Positions 1-9,537 are shown, numbered from the stretch's first letter. The stretch is 64,000 nucleotides of DNA from Acidobacteriota bacterium (GCA_021793595.1 JAJYSL010000008.1:1-64000), one strand, 5' to 3'. The notes: generated from the sequence alone by a model not told the origin. Numbers and translations: made by a program.

Positions 1-648
1 GTCCGCCAACACCTGAAATTCGATGTGACGTGGCCTTTCGATAAATTTCTCCATGTACAGGTCGCCGTTGCCAAATGCATTCTGCGCTTCAGTTCGAGCT
101 GCGCGAAAAGAGTTCGGCAGTTCTTCGGCAGTTCGCACCACACGCATGCCGCGGCCGCCGCCGCCCGCGGAAGCTTTCAAAATGACCGGATAGCCAATTT
201 GCTTGGCCCAATCGAGGGCCTCTTCTTCACTCTGGATCACGCCTTCGGAGCCAGGAAGAATGGGAACTTTGGCCCGCTTCATGGACATGCGCGCCTTTTC
301 TTTTTCACCCATCAGGCGCGTGACTTCCGGCGGTGGTCCAATGAATTTAATGTTGGAGGCGCGACAGACTTCAGCGAAATTCGCATTCTCGCTTAATAAG
401 CCATAGCCGGGATGGATGGCATCCACATCGGCAATTTCTGCAGCGCTGATGACGGCAGGAACATTCAGGTAACTGTCGGCGGAGCGCGGCGGCCCAATGC
501 AGATGGCTTCGTCGGCGAACCGTACGTGAAGAGAATTTCGATCGGCCTCGCTGTAAATTGCGACCGTGCGAATGCCCATTTCTTTGCAGGCACTGATGAT
601 GCGCAGCGCGATTTCGCCGCGATTGGCGATAAGAACTTTTCGGAACAT
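1..648 (-). CDS. accC: Biotin carboxylase subunit of acetyl-CoA carboxylase (N-terminal 216 codons)
   Basis: Catalyses ATP-dependent carboxylation of the biotin on AccB, the first half-reaction of acetyl-CoA carboxylase in fatty-acid synthesis; cytosolic. The reverse-strand reading frame starts [17 protein letters not shown], the hallmark N terminus of biotin carboxylase, and continues through [11 protein letters not shown], the [10 protein letters not shown] motif and the glycine-rich ATP-grasp loop [14 protein letters not shown]. It is open to the left edge of the window, so roughly half of the usual 450 residues is missing. The ATG at 648 is preceded by a short GAGG. It lies 72 bases downstream of accB on the same strand, the usual accB-accC order, so the two are probably co-transcribed. 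Family assignment is certain; only the truncation limits the annotation. Confidence 0.96.
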   Translation of the reverse strand, partial: MFRKVLIANRGEIALRIISACKEMGIRTVAIYSEADRNSLHVRFADEAICIGPPRSADSYLNVPAVISAAEIADVDAIHPGYGLLSENANFAEVCRASNIKFIGPPPEVTRLMGEKEKARMSMKRAKVPILPGSEGVIQSEEEALDWAKQIGYPVILKASAGGGGRGMRVVRTAEELPNSFRAARTEAQNAFGNGDLYMEKFIERPRHIEFQVLAD

Positions 649-720
649 AAACCTCGACTCAGTGAAGGTGGTGCACTCTGGGGGATTTGCGAATCATAAG
701 CCGCGCGGACCGGCCAAAGC

Positions 721-1242
721 TTAGCGCGGGCGAATCGCAAAAAGTGGCTGACCGTATTCAACGGGCTGTCCACTTGCGACCATGCGTTTTACCACTTCTC
801 CGGCTATATCGGACTCAATTTCATTCATTAGCTTCATCGCTTCCACAATGCAAACAACCTGGCCGGATTCTACCTGGTCGCCCACCTTGATATAGGGTTC
901 GGCACCGGGGGCAGACGCTTCGTAAAACGTCCCGACAATGGGAGACTTGATGATATGCAGGCCGTCCTCTTCGTTTGCGGAGGGTGCGTGGTGGGCCGTC
1001 GCGGCTCCGGCGGCTCCGCTGGGCAGATGAACGGGCGCAGCATCCACACGCGTTGGGGATGAGGGCGCATGCTGCAGCAGATGGCTCAGTTGACTCAGAT
1101 CTACATTATCCGCAGAGCGGCTGTGGCCGGCAAAGCTAAGGTGAACTTTCAGACCGTCCTGTTCCAGCTCGAATTCGCCCACTTCCTGCTGTTTGAGAAA
1201 TTCGATGAGGTCTTTCAACGATTGCAATTGTCCGGCATTCAT
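721..1242 (-). CDS. accB: Biotin carboxyl carrier protein of acetyl-CoA carboxylase
   Basis: Carries the biotin that shuttles CO2 between biotin carboxylase and carboxyltransferase. The C-terminal biotinyl domain has the canonical EAMKLMNE motif (the Lys is biotinylated) and starts with IKSPIVGTFYEASAPGAEP, typical of AccB. The N-terminal part (LKDLIEFLKQQEVGEFELEQ) matches the AccB N-domain, and a Pro/Ala-rich linker joins the two. The frame is open upstream to 1365, but I place the start at ATG 1242 (MNAGQLQSLKDL), where AccB homology begins and an AAGGAG lies about 12 bases upstream; this gives 173 residues. It sits between the aminopeptidase gene and accC on the same strand. Confidence 0.94.
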   Translation of the reverse strand: MNAGQLQSLKDLIEFLKQQEVGEFELEQDGLKVHLSFAGHSRSADNVDLSQLSHLLQHAPSSPTRVDAAPVHLPSGAAGAATAHHAPSANEEDGLHIIKSPIVGTFYEASAPGAEPYIKVGDQVESGQVVCIVEAMKLMNEIESDIAGEVVKRMVASGQPVEYGQPLFAIRPR

Positions 1243-1379
1243 ACGTTTCACGTGCTCCTTAACAGGCACTCCTACAATTTTGTAGCGTCCTTGCAAGTAT
1301 AGTGGTTTCGGCGAGCCATGGTTGCGTCCAGGACTCCAAAATAGCAACGGGCGAGGCAAAATCACGGTAGTCGCAAACT

Positions 1380-2489
1380 CTAAAGCTCGATCCAGGCTTT
1401 TGTCGCAGGAGTCAGTATTTCCATCCCTTCTCGAGTTACCAGCACCATATCTTCAATCCGGACGCCAAAACGTCCGGGCAAATAGACGCCGGGTTCAATT
1501 GTAATCACCATTCCAGGTTTCAGCGTTTGCTGCTGTTTGGCCCCGATGCGCGGGCCTTCATGAATCTCCATGCCGACGCCATGACCCGTCGAATGGGTAA
1601 AGAAATCCGCCAGTTTCGCGTGCCGTAGAACATTTCGTGCCGCTTCATCCACCTCGCCGCATACAACTCCTGGCCTGACTGTCGCAATGGCCGCGAGCTG
1701 CGCTTCCAGAACCGCTTCATAGGCGTCCCGCTCTGCGGTAGTCGCCGGTCCCAGGTGTATGGTGCGTGTCATGTCGGAACAGTACCCGTGCAGTAACACG
1801 CCAAAGTCGAGCACGACAAATCCACGCCGAGGCATCCGCTGCTCCGTGGCATGGCCGTGCGGTAGCGCGGAACGAGGACCGCTGGCAACGATGGTTTCGA
1901 AGGACATGCCCTCCGCACCTGCCATGCGTGCGGCAAACTCGAGATGTGCGGCAACTTCGACTTCACGCTTGCCGGTGTCAATTTGCGCCAGCAACTCTTC
2001 GAAAAGCCGGCAGCCCAGTTGCGCCGCCGCTCGGATTCGTCCAATTTCTTCGGTGTCCTTGAGCTCGCGCAGGGCGGCGGTCAAAGGAGGCACCGGATGG
2101 AAGAAATTTCGCCGCAGTTTGGATGGAATCCACTGGCGCATCGCGTCCAATGTGGCGACCGTAGTATGTTCACCATCAATTGCGCAGTGACGTACGCCGG
2201 CTGACACCATGGAAGCGCAGGCCTCCCGCAGGATCGGGCCCTGCGCGATCACCACGCCCGCATGTTTGGTTTCCTGCGTGGCTTGTTGAATGTAGCGGCC
2301 GTCGGTAAACAGTACCGGTTTGCGAAGCCGCGAATGTCGCCCCGTCTTGCCGGGGGACAAGACTAACGCTGCGTTCGAGCCGGTAAACCCCGTCAAATAT
2401 CGCACATCGATAGGATGGGTAATCAGCATCGCATCCGCGTCGGAACCGGAGGACTGAAGCGCGGTAGCGAGTCTTTTCAGGCGAACCAT
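1380..2489 (-). CDS. Xaa-Pro aminopeptidase (M24B metallopeptidase)
   Basis: Predicted cytosolic dimetal aminopeptidase that removes N-terminal residues preceding proline. The 369 residues comprise an N-terminal creatinase-like domain (about 1-130, with the characteristic LITHPIDVRYLTGFTGSNA stretch) and a C-terminal pita-bread domain. All five expected metal ligands can be placed: Asp in VVLDFGV, Asp in CSDMTRT, His in STGHGVGMEIHEGP, Glu in ITIEPGVYLPG and Glu in VRIEDMVLV. Length agrees with the short PepP/PepQ-like (YqhT) type. It is upstream of accB on the same strand with about 140 bases between them, a linkage common in many bacterial phyla, so it may be first in that operon. Exact substrate preference cannot be read from sequence. 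Confidence 0.92.
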   Translation of the reverse strand: MVRLKRLATALQSSGSDADAMLITHPIDVRYLTGFTGSNAALVLSPGKTGRHSRLRKPVLFTDGRYIQQATQETKHAGVVIAQGPILREACASMVSAGVRHCAIDGEHTTVATLDAMRQWIPSKLRRNFFHPVPPLTAALRELKDTEEIGRIRAAAQLGCRLFEELLAQIDTGKREVEVAAHLEFAARMAGAEGMSFETIVASGPRSALPHGHATEQRMPRRGFVVLDFGVLLHGYCSDMTRTIHLGPATTAERDAYEAVLEAQLAAIATVRPGVVCGEVDEAARNVLRHAKLADFFTHSTGHGVGMEIHEGPRIGAKQQQTLKPGMVITIEPGVYLPGRFGVRIEDMVLVTREGMEILTPATKAWIEL

Positions 2490-2531
2490 ACGTTTTGGTT
2501 ATAGCATCTGGCAGCGTTGATCCGCAGAAGG

Positions 2532-3737
2532 CTAGTGATTCGATCCGTTGGTTTCGCCAGTCAGCAGGCGAATCAGGTCGATCTCATGTTGGCGATAGGG
2601 CTTGCCGTCCGGATAGAAAACGTCGTGAAACCAGACCGGCGGTTTCTCCAGCACATACGGCCGCTGCCAGGAATCCCACGGCAGGTTCGTCTGCGTCTTG
2701 CCGTTGACCAGTCCCCAGTTGATCGCAGCGACCCTATATTTCATCGCGATGGGAAGAATCGTGTCAAAGGTGCTGCCGACGCTGCGCGCCATATATTCGG
2801 TGCAGAAGATGGGCCGATGGTAGGTTTGCAACTGTACGATGTGCTTTTCGAAATCCTCGGGCCAGCTGTAATTGTGGAACGACAGGATGTCCGACTCGCT
2901 GATTTGAATCTTCTGGACCGGTTTCAGTTTGGAGAAATCATCCCAGTCGCCGTAGAAAACTCCGCTCGTCAAAGGTTGAGTCGGACGCTGCGAACGTGCC
3001 CAGGCAAACACCTGCGGCAGCAGTTCCGCCACCAACCCATTCTTGCCTTTTTCCTTTTGAGGTTTGTCGTAACTCTCATCTTCGCCGTTGTCAGGTTCGT
3101 TCCACATGTCCCACGCAAGTACGCGGGGATCATTTGCGAACGCGCCGACCACACCTTTCACATAGGCTTCCAGTCGTGGGTATTGCGTAGGATCGGCCAG
3201 CGCCGGTACGCCCGGGCTTTGTATCCATCCGGAGTTATGTACGCCTGGAATCGGAGGATGTTGCGGGCCCAGCTTCGGATCCGGTTCCCAGCAGGAATCG
3301 AACAGCACGAAGATAGGTCGAATCTTATGCTTATTGGCAATCGTCAGAAACGTGTTGATGCGCTGCTGAAATCCGGCGGGGTCCTGCTGCCATAGCAAAT
3401 CATGCAGAAACACGCGCATGGTGTTCATGCCAATGGCTTGCGCCCAACCGAGTTCCTGGTCTATCTCCTTGGGATGAAACGTTGCCGCCTGCCACATCTC
3501 CAATTGATTGATTGCGTCTCGCGGAATGTAGTTCGCACCGACTGGCCAGGGCTGTTTTGCATACCAGGCATTTGCCTTGGCTTCGCTCCATCTCGTCGGC
3601 TGGTCCTGGGAGGCGCCCGGCTGATCCGTCGCCGCACTGTTCAGGGCAGCCGACGTGTTTGCTTGTGCAATACCACCGATGGGGGTCAGCAAGAGCAGGG
3701 AAGAGATCAGCAGTAAAAAATGGAAGGCTCGTCGCAT
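2532..3737 (-). CDS. Secreted glycoside hydrolase, GH5-like cellulase superfamily
   Basis: Predicted exported retaining glycoside hydrolase. A Sec signal peptide is visible at residues 1-25 (MRRAFHFLLLISSLLLLTPI, ending GIAQA). The rest reads as a (beta/alpha)8 barrel. WDMWNEPDN carries the putative acid/base Glu at residue 214, and PIFCTEYMARS carries the putative nucleophile Glu at residue 314; a preceding LSFHNYSWPEDFEKH stretch fits strand 6-7 of the clan GH-A fold. The 401-residue length is normal for one catalytic domain without a carbohydrate-binding module. It is separated from the aminopeptidase by about 40 bases and is probably its own unit. Substrate (mannan, cellulose or other beta-glycan) cannot be decided. 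Confidence 0.8.
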   Translation of the reverse strand: MRRAFHFLLLISSLLLLTPIGGIAQANTSAALNSAATDQPGASQDQPTRWSEAKANAWYAKQPWPVGANYIPRDAINQLEMWQAATFHPKEIDQELGWAQAIGMNTMRVFLHDLLWQQDPAGFQQRINTFLTIANKHKIRPIFVLFDSCWEPDPKLGPQHPPIPGVHNSGWIQSPGVPALADPTQYPRLEAYVKGVVGAFANDPRVLAWDMWNEPDNGEDESYDKPQKEKGKNGLVAELLPQVFAWARSQRPTQPLTSGVFYGDWDDFSKLKPVQKIQISESDILSFHNYSWPEDFEKHIVQLQTYHRPIFCTEYMARSVGSTFDTILPIAMKYRVAAINWGLVNGKTQTNLPWDSWQRPYVLEKPPVWFHDVFYPDGKPYRQHEIDLIRLLTGETNGSNH

Positions 3738-4160
3738 AGTCGATTGTGCTTACGTCAAAAACTCTACGTCAGGGTCTACGCGAGCGCAAATTTGTGCCTG
3801 GATCGGGTAAATCAGCGGGTTTCCAATAAATAAATGTAGCGAGGCAGGTCGCACAGAGAAGATCCGACTATCCGGTACATCGCGCCCAAGAATGCATGCT
3901 TCAATGAAGTCGCTATCTATGTTAGGAAGCGCAGATCAGTTCCAGCCGCCACATCAGGCCACACACTGAGACAGGAGTACTTGTGCCAGTCTCTCGCAGG
4001 GTGATGTGAAACTGGATCACCAACTGTTGTGATGCTTGTCACCGCAATTCGCCCTGGAAGAGAGGATCAATGAAGAGTTTAGAACTCTGCGAAGTCGCGT
4101 GCGCCGGAATGGTGCCATTGTGCTTCCGTCTGGCTCCAGCGCCGGGACAGGAGAGGCCGC
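3738..4160. other. Intergenic region between divergent genes (423 bp)
   Basis: This gap holds the 5' regions of the minus-strand hydrolase and of the plus-strand oxidase operon. I see an AGGAG just before the ATG at 4161 but no convincing extra gene, repeat or structured RNA. A short frame beginning at ATG 4069 runs into the oxidase gene and has no ribosome binding site worth noting. Confidence 0.5.
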
Positions 4161-5735
4161 ATGAACTATCCGGTTTGGAACGTTGCTTTTGGTGAAGGGT
4201 TGCTGATCGCTGTGGTGGCAATTCTTCACGTATTCGTTTCCCATTTCGCTGTGGGAGGCGGTCTCTTCCTGGTGCTGACCGAGCGTAAAGCCAGACGCAG
4301 TCAGGATTCCGCTCTGCTTGAATGGCTGAAATTTCACACCCGGTTTTTTGTGTTGGCGACCGTTGTTTTCGGGGTGGTCAGCGGGGTGGGCATCTGGTTC
4401 ACCATCGGCCTGATCAGCCCCACGGCCACCAGCAACCTGATTCATACCTATGTCTGGGGATGGGCCATCGAGTGGATATTTTTCTTTCTGGAAATCACTG
4501 CCGCGTTGCTCTACCTTTACGGATGGGACAAGCTGGAACCGGGACTCCACCAATGGTTCGGATGGATCTATTTCATTGCTGCGTTTGCCAGCATGGTCAT
4601 CATCAACGGCATCCTCTCCTTTATGCTGACCTCCGGCACGTGGGTGCAAAACCATCAGTTTTGGAGTGGCTTTTTTAATCCCACATATTTTCCGTCGCTG
4701 TTCTTTCGTTTCACCATCGCTCTGGCGCTTGCGGGGGTCTACGCGCTGATCACAGCAAGTGTGCAGAAGGACGCCGCGCTGAAAGCTCGCATTGTCCGAT
4801 GGAGTGCTCTGTGGATCGTACCTTCTCTTGCGGTTTTGCCCTTACTGGGCTGGTGGTACATCCGTCAGATTCCCGCGGAAACCTGGGCAAGCGTTCACGG
4901 CCCCATGCCTACCGGTACATTTTTCGCGACATTCGCCGTTGTATTGCTATCTGTAACGTTGTTGCTGACTCTTCTCACACTGGTCCGGCCTGCCCGAATG
5001 CATCTGACCTTCAGCCTGTTGGTCGCGTTGGTCGCACTGGGTGCAATGGGCTCATTCGAGTTCGTGCGCGAAGCGATTCGCAAGCCATACGTCATCGGAA
5101 ACTATCTCTACGCCAATTCTCTGTATGTGACGCAGATGCCCGGCGATGGCGGATTCAGCATCGACGAGGTAAATGCAGCGGGCGTTCTGAAATCTGCGAA
5201 ATGGATCAACAATCGCGAAATTACACCCAGCAATCAAATCTCAATCGGCGCCGAAATATTCCGTGTGGAGTGCCAAAGTTGCCACACAACCAACTCCTAT
5301 AGAGGCCTCAAGCATTACATTGCTTTGCGGCAGTGGGACCAGAACAAGATTCTGGCTATGATTGGCGACCTCCAATTTATGCACAATGGCGTGATGCCAC
5401 CGTTCGCAGGCACCGATGCGGAGCGGGCTGCCCTGGCTGCGTTCCTCAGCTCCATTGAACCGATTTCTCCTGACCGCCCTCCGGTTACAGATGGCAAGAT
5501 CGTTTTCCAGGAAAACTGTGCCATGTGTCATGTTGGGGTCACCCGCGCGCTGCTGATCAACGGACTGCCGCACGATCCCAATGCGGAGCGCGACGCGCTG
5601 AAGGACTTGCCTGGACTGTTTCCCCTGATGCCGAATCTGAAGCTCACTGACCAGGAGCGTACGGCGCTGGTGCAGTGGGTGAACGCGCAGCGTAGCGCAG
5701 AGACGACCGGCACCGCGAAGCAAGGAGGAAATTGA
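4161..5735 (+). CDS. Cytochrome bd-family oxidase subunit I-like protein fused to two c-type heme motifs
   Basis: Membrane oxidoreductase subunit of the CydA superfamily, probably a terminal oxidase. Residues 1-330 are about nine hydrophobic helices. The first contains H23/H28 (ILHVFVSHFAVGGG), the position of the heme b595 ligand in CydA. FFLEITAALLYLYGWDKL matches the conserved CydA FLE...GWD(R/K)L segment. Where quinol oxidases have GRQPW, this protein has RKPY (about residue 306), so the quinol-binding signature is absent. The soluble C-terminal part carries two CxxCH sites, CQSCH at 371 and CAMCH at 453, so cytochrome c is a plausible electron source. I do not see the His of the usual RFxHT segment here, but the partner gene has one. 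AGGAG precedes ATG 4161. The next gene starts immediately after the stop. Confidence 0.85.
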   Translation: MNYPVWNVAFGEGLLIAVVAILHVFVSHFAVGGGLFLVLTERKARRSQDSALLEWLKFHTRFFVLATVVFGVVSGVGIWFTIGLISPTATSNLIHTYVWGWAIEWIFFFLEITAALLYLYGWDKLEPGLHQWFGWIYFIAAFASMVIINGILSFMLTSGTWVQNHQFWSGFFNPTYFPSLFFRFTIALALAGVYALITASVQKDAALKARIVRWSALWIVPSLAVLPLLGWWYIRQIPAETWASVHGPMPTGTFFATFAVVLLSVTLLLTLLTLVRPARMHLTFSLLVALVALGAMGSFEFVREAIRKPYVIGNYLYANSLYVTQMPGDGGFSIDEVNAAGVLKSAKWINNREITPSNQISIGAEIFRVECQSCHTTNSYRGLKHYIALRQWDQNKILAMIGDLQFMHNGVMPPFAGTDAERAALAAFLSSIEPISPDRPPVTDGKIVFQENCAMCHVGVTRALLINGLPHDPNAERDALKDLPGLFPLMPNLKLTDQERTALVQWVNAQRSAETTGTAKQGGN

Positions 5736-5737
5736 CC

Positions 5738-6886
5738 ATGATGCAGTCCAACCTGATTCCAGTGTTAGATCCCATTCCGTTGCCAGCACCCTATTGGGTC
5801 TTCAAGCTCCTTCTTATCGTGACATTTTTCCTCCACATATTGGCGATGAACTTCATGCTTGGCGGTGCAGTGCTCGCACTTGTGTCCAAGTGGCGCTCGA
5901 GAAAGCAAAAGAACGGAAATCGCGTCTTCTTCGACATCGCCAAAAAGCTGCCCGTGCTTCTGCCCGCAACCATTACACTCGGGGTCGCTCCGCTTTTGTT
6001 TGTGCAGGTTTTATATGGGCAATTTTTTTATACCTCTTCCATCATCATGGCGTGGCCGTGGTTCCTGGTCCTGGTGCTTCTCACCATCGCCTACTACGGG
6101 TTCTATTATGTTTCATTCGACGGACGGAAACACCCGGGAAGTGCCGGCAGGGTGATGCTGTTCAGCGTGGTTCTCGTCTTTCTGATTGGCTTTGTGTATA
6201 GCAACAACATCACTCTTAGCCTGGTGCCGTCACGCTGGGGAGCCAAGTATTTTGCCAATCCTTCCGGATGGCACCTCAACCTGTCGGAGCCGACATTGAT
6301 CCCTCGCTTCCTGCACTTCTTCACCGCCGCAGTGGCCGTGGGCGGACTTCTTCTCGTCTTTGTGGCGCTGGCGAATTGGCAGCGAGATCGCGAGTACGCC
6401 CGTCAGGTATTGCAGTTTGGTGGCAAAGCTTTTGTGTATGCCACCATGGCGCAATTTCTCGTGGGAGTCTGGTTCCTGGTCAGCCTTCCACGAGAAATGC
6501 TCATGCTTTTTACGGGTGAGAATCCTGTGGCGACGACGCTTCTGCTCGTGGCAGTTTTCGGCGCGAGCGCCGCGATATTTATGATGTCTGACGCCTTGCG
6601 GAAAGAGAATATCCGCGTAGCCGCGTACTATGTGCCAAGTCTCATGGCCGTCATAATCCTTATTATGTGCATCATTCGAGATATCCTTCGTGATGCCTAT
6701 TTGAAGCCCTATTATCATCCCGAGCGCTTGGTTGTTCACACCCAGTGGTCTGTATTTCCGCTGTTCCTCGTGCTCTTTCTTGGCGCCGTCGTTTTGTGGT
6801 TGGTGATGCTGAAACGGTATGGATTGTTTCGCAGCGCAAAGGCAGCGGAGATACCAGCGGGCGTTGGCCCTCAACCAGCGAAATAA
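5738..6886 (+). CDS. CydA-paralogous second subunit of the bd-family oxidase
   Basis: Polytopic membrane protein (about nine hydrophobic segments, 382 residues) that I read as a divergent CydA-like partner of the preceding gene. The first helix (TFFLHILAMNFMLGGAVLA, His at 33) is laid out like helix 1 of the upstream protein (LHVFVSHFAVGGG). RFLHFFTAAVAVGG near residue 193 resembles the His-containing helix of CydA that the first protein seems to lack. RDAYLKPYYHPE near the C terminus parallels REAIRKPYVIGN of subunit I. It has no CxxCH. ATG 5738 is chosen because AAGGAGG lies nine bases upstream; a TTG at 5732 overlaps the previous stop but is too close to that site. The tight spacing indicates one operon and one complex. 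Function rests on motif likeness only. Confidence 0.75.
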   Translation: MMQSNLIPVLDPIPLPAPYWVFKLLLIVTFFLHILAMNFMLGGAVLALVSKWRSRKQKNGNRVFFDIAKKLPVLLPATITLGVAPLLFVQVLYGQFFYTSSIIMAWPWFLVLVLLTIAYYGFYYVSFDGRKHPGSAGRVMLFSVVLVFLIGFVYSNNITLSLVPSRWGAKYFANPSGWHLNLSEPTLIPRFLHFFTAAVAVGGLLLVFVALANWQRDREYARQVLQFGGKAFVYATMAQFLVGVWFLVSLPREMLMLFTGENPVATTLLLVAVFGASAAIFMMSDALRKENIRVAAYYVPSLMAVIILIMCIIRDILRDAYLKPYYHPERLVVHTQWSVFPLFLVLFLGAVVLWLVMLKRYGLFRSAKAAEIPAGVGPQPAK

Positions 6887-7002
6887 TTTGCTTGTCTCAG
6901 GTCATCCTTGCGGTTTTGCCCGCCGGATTGATGATCGCAACCAAATAAGAGCGTGATGGGTGTCTACTGCTACCGTAGGACTCCTATAAACTGGGAGACA
7001 TC

Positions 7003-7557
7003 ATGAGCACACCCATCCAGGAAATTCCTGTGCGCCGCATTACCGGCGAAGCCACTACCCTCGGCGAGTATGCCGGCAAAGTTCTTCTCATCCTCAACGT
7101 CGCATCGAAGTGTGGACTGACACCGCAATATGAAGGTCTCGAGAAGTTGTATCGAACCTACCGCGATCAATGTCTGATCGTCGCCGGATTTCCCGCCAAC
7201 GATTTCAAGAGTCAGGAACCGGGCTCCAACGCCGACATTCAGAGCTTTTGCACCACCAACTATGGCGTCGATTTTCCCATGTTCGAAAAGATCACGGTGG
7301 TGGGCGAAGCAAAACATCCGTTGTACAAAGAGCTGATCGCGGCGCAGCCCAAGGCGATCAGCACGTCCGACGTGCCATTCGGGGAAGACTTGAAGAAATA
7401 TGGAATCGAGCCGAATCCGGAGCCAGAACTTCTTTGGAATTTCGAAAAGTTCGTGGTCGACCGTCACGGCAAAGTGGTCGCTCGGTTTGCACCCAACACC
7501 GCGCCGGATGATTCTGCATTGATTAAAGCTATTGAGGCAGAATTAGCGAAAGCATAG
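7003..7557 (+). CDS. Glutathione peroxidase family (thioredoxin-type) peroxidase
   Basis: Reduces hydroperoxides in the cytosol, most likely with thioredoxin as electron donor because the active site is Cys, not selenocysteine. Family motifs are complete: LNVASKCGLTPQY (peroxidatic Cys), GFPANDFKSQEPG (catalytic Gln), and LLWNFEKFVVDRHGK (catalytic Trp and Asn). The GFPCNQF motif of many homologues is GFPANDF here, so a Cys often found in that loop is absent. The protein is 184 residues, the normal size. GGGAG precedes ATG 7003 by five bases, and CTATAAACT upstream could be a -10 element. It is monocistronic by position, close behind the oxidase genes, which fits an oxidative-stress link. Confidence 0.94.
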   Translation: MSTPIQEIPVRRITGEATTLGEYAGKVLLILNVASKCGLTPQYEGLEKLYRTYRDQCLIVAGFPANDFKSQEPGSNADIQSFCTTNYGVDFPMFEKITVVGEAKHPLYKELIAAQPKAISTSDVPFGEDLKKYGIEPNPEPELLWNFEKFVVDRHGKVVARFAPNTAPDDSALIKAIEAELAKA

Positions 7558-7683
7558 TTGTGTTCGAACCTGTGGCGAAGAAGCAATAGCGAGCTTTTTT
7601 GCGAGACTCGGCGACTCGCATGTAAAAGCATCGCCACCCCACAACGCGCTGCCTCCATTCCCGGTCAAGCCGAGACAATTTCT

Positions 7684-9222
7684 CTAACGCGTTTCGTAGC
7701 ACCCTAGATCGATCTTGCCGTTCGTGCATCTTGCGTTGCCGTCAAGATCCTCACTGCCAACAATATCCTTACCCAGGTTGACGCCGCTGCCAATGGCCGG
7801 GGAATCCTTTTGCAAGTGAAAGTTGTGCGCCGCTGGAGCCACAAATTCAGGATTCGCAAATTTAGAATCGCGATCGTCGCCCGTGGCTTTGACGTATTCT
7901 TGAAAGCTCCCGTAGTCCTTGCCATCCAAGGACCATTTCACCGCCTTCGCGCCGGCAGGGGAGTAATACAGATTGTGGTCAAAGGTTACCGTCGGCGTAT
8001 TGGGGTCCATGCGGCCAGATCGACTTCTCAGCACTCGATCCGAGTCGCCGATGTAGACGATGTTGTTCTTGAAAATGTTATTGCGCAGGTAGAACTGCAT
8101 CTGAATCTCACCGGTGCCGGTGTGCCAGCTGTCGTTTTTATATAGCGTGTTGTTCACGATGACGGTGTCATGCGTGCTTCCGCGTTTCTCATCGTATCCG
8201 CCAATCGAGATGCCAGCCGTGTGGCAGGAGTAAATCAAATTGTTGCGCGCGATAATGTGGCTGGTATCGCGATGAAAATGTTCGCTGGCCAATTCAATTC
8301 CAAAATCTACATTGTTCACAATGTTGCGCTCAATCACCACGCGTGTGCCGCCATCGACGTAAATGCCATCGGAGTTGGCGTCGTTTCCATACGCGGGATT
8401 GCCCCGGGATGTGATGTCGTACACATGATTTTCGGCGACCACTCCATCGCGTGCGCGATCCACGCGAGGACCCGGAGCCGTGTGCTCAAATCCGATGATG
8501 TCGATGCCGATGTTGTTATTGTTGTGAACTCGATTCCGCGTGACCTGAAAATTCGTTACGTTGCCATTCAAGACCAGCGATTCACTCGATCCTGTCTGCA
8601 GGTTGTGAACCTCGTTTCCGTCGACGATTAGGGCGGTGATCGGACTCGTGGCGTCCGTGCCATACACGGCAATACCGAATCCGTTGGCGCCGCGGCCGGG
8701 ACCTTCCCGCCCTGGATAGGTCTGCTCAATATTGTGGACATTATTGTCTCGAATCTCGATATGGGAACCGTGGCCGTAGACACGAATGCCCGCGGGAACG
8801 CGAGTGGGATCGGCGGTTCGATAGTTGCCAATCTCAAGACGCTCGATTTTCACATAGCTCACGTTGCGCAGCGCGACCATGGGACTGTCGCCAACCTCGG
8901 GAGTCAGACAACTCCCATCCAACACGGCCGTCTCACCCGGTTCGCTGCGAAATGTGATGTATCCCTGGGTCGCATTGCCGGAGGATGTGACAGCCAGTCG
9001 CTCGCAATATTTTCCGCCGCGAATGTATATCGTGCTTCCGGGCTTCGCGACATCCGCCGCGTGCTGCACCGTCAGAAAGGGCTTTTCCTTTGTCCCCGGA
9101 TTGGAATCGCTCCCATGGGTCGACACGTACAGGGAAGCGTTCCGTGAAACTGCGGCGTACAAACTCACACTTACGGACAGACAGAAAGCCAGCATCGCTA
9201 GGTTCGTGCATCGATAGTTCAA
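7684..9222 (-). CDS. Exported right-handed parallel beta-helix protein
   Basis: Predicted extracellular or periplasmic carbohydrate-active protein with the pectate-lyase-like beta-helix fold. A signal peptide occupies residues 1-24. The mature N terminus has LYVSTHGSDSNPGT..PFLTVQHAADVAKPGSTIYIRGG, the opening typical of the DUF1565/beta-helix group. Repeated short strands ending in Asn/Ile turns (RDNNVHNIEQTYPG, NRVHNNNNIGIDI, RNIVNNVDFGIELA, RNNLIYSCHTAGISI) give the periodic helix core, and IYVDGGTRVVIERNI sits mid-protein. The start is TTG 9222, seven bases after AGGAG. It is divergent from the next gene and belongs by position to the glycan-use island. Lyase versus hydrolase activity cannot be told from these repeats. 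Confidence 0.82.
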   Translation of the reverse strand: MNYRCTNLAMLAFCLSVSVSLYAAVSRNASLYVSTHGSDSNPGTKEKPFLTVQHAADVAKPGSTIYIRGGKYCERLAVTSSGNATQGYITFRSEPGETAVLDGSCLTPEVGDSPMVALRNVSYVKIERLEIGNYRTADPTRVPAGIRVYGHGSHIEIRDNNVHNIEQTYPGREGPGRGANGFGIAVYGTDATSPITALIVDGNEVHNLQTGSSESLVLNGNVTNFQVTRNRVHNNNNIGIDIIGFEHTAPGPRVDRARDGVVAENHVYDITSRGNPAYGNDANSDGIYVDGGTRVVIERNIVNNVDFGIELASEHFHRDTSHIIARNNLIYSCHTAGISIGGYDEKRGSTHDTVIVNNTLYKNDSWHTGTGEIQMQFYLRNNIFKNNIVYIGDSDRVLRSRSGRMDPNTPTVTFDHNLYYSPAGAKAVKWSLDGKDYGSFQEYVKATGDDRDSKFANPEFVAPAAHNFHLQKDSPAIGSGVNLGKDIVGSEDLDGNARCTNGKIDLGCYETR

Positions 9223-9537
9223 AGGGAGTCTCCTTTAACTTGCTTGCAAGCGGCGAGCAAAATTTCGTTTTATTACGGACTCCACCCTTTTAACTTTCCA
9301 TCCTGCGCTTGTCAAGTGCAATGCGGAGAGTTCATGGTTTGCATGTTCCGTGGCTTTCAAGTTGCTGTGGGCATATGGTACGCGCCACGGATAGCTGTTA
9401 CCAAGCCCCGTAAGCTGCCAGGCGGTAATTTTTCGCCGCACCAGAAAAGCGGCCCATTCGCAGGCTCCGACTTGTTTCTATTTCTTCCGATCAGTATAGT
9501 GGGGGCGCAGCGCATTGTATCGAAAGCGAGGCAATGA
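9223..9537. other. Divergent promoter region (315 bp)
   Basis: Separates the minus-strand beta-helix gene from the plus-strand Tat-exported protein. It contains the AGGAG of the beta-helix gene and a GCGAGG before ATG 9538. TTAACTTGCTTGCAAGC near 9236-9252 includes a short palindrome. No further gene is apparent. Confidence 0.4.

Noticed and set aside
4069..4197. Short plus-strand frame ahead of the oxidase operon
   Set aside because: Runs into the oxidase gene out of frame, no ribosome site and no recognisable feature.
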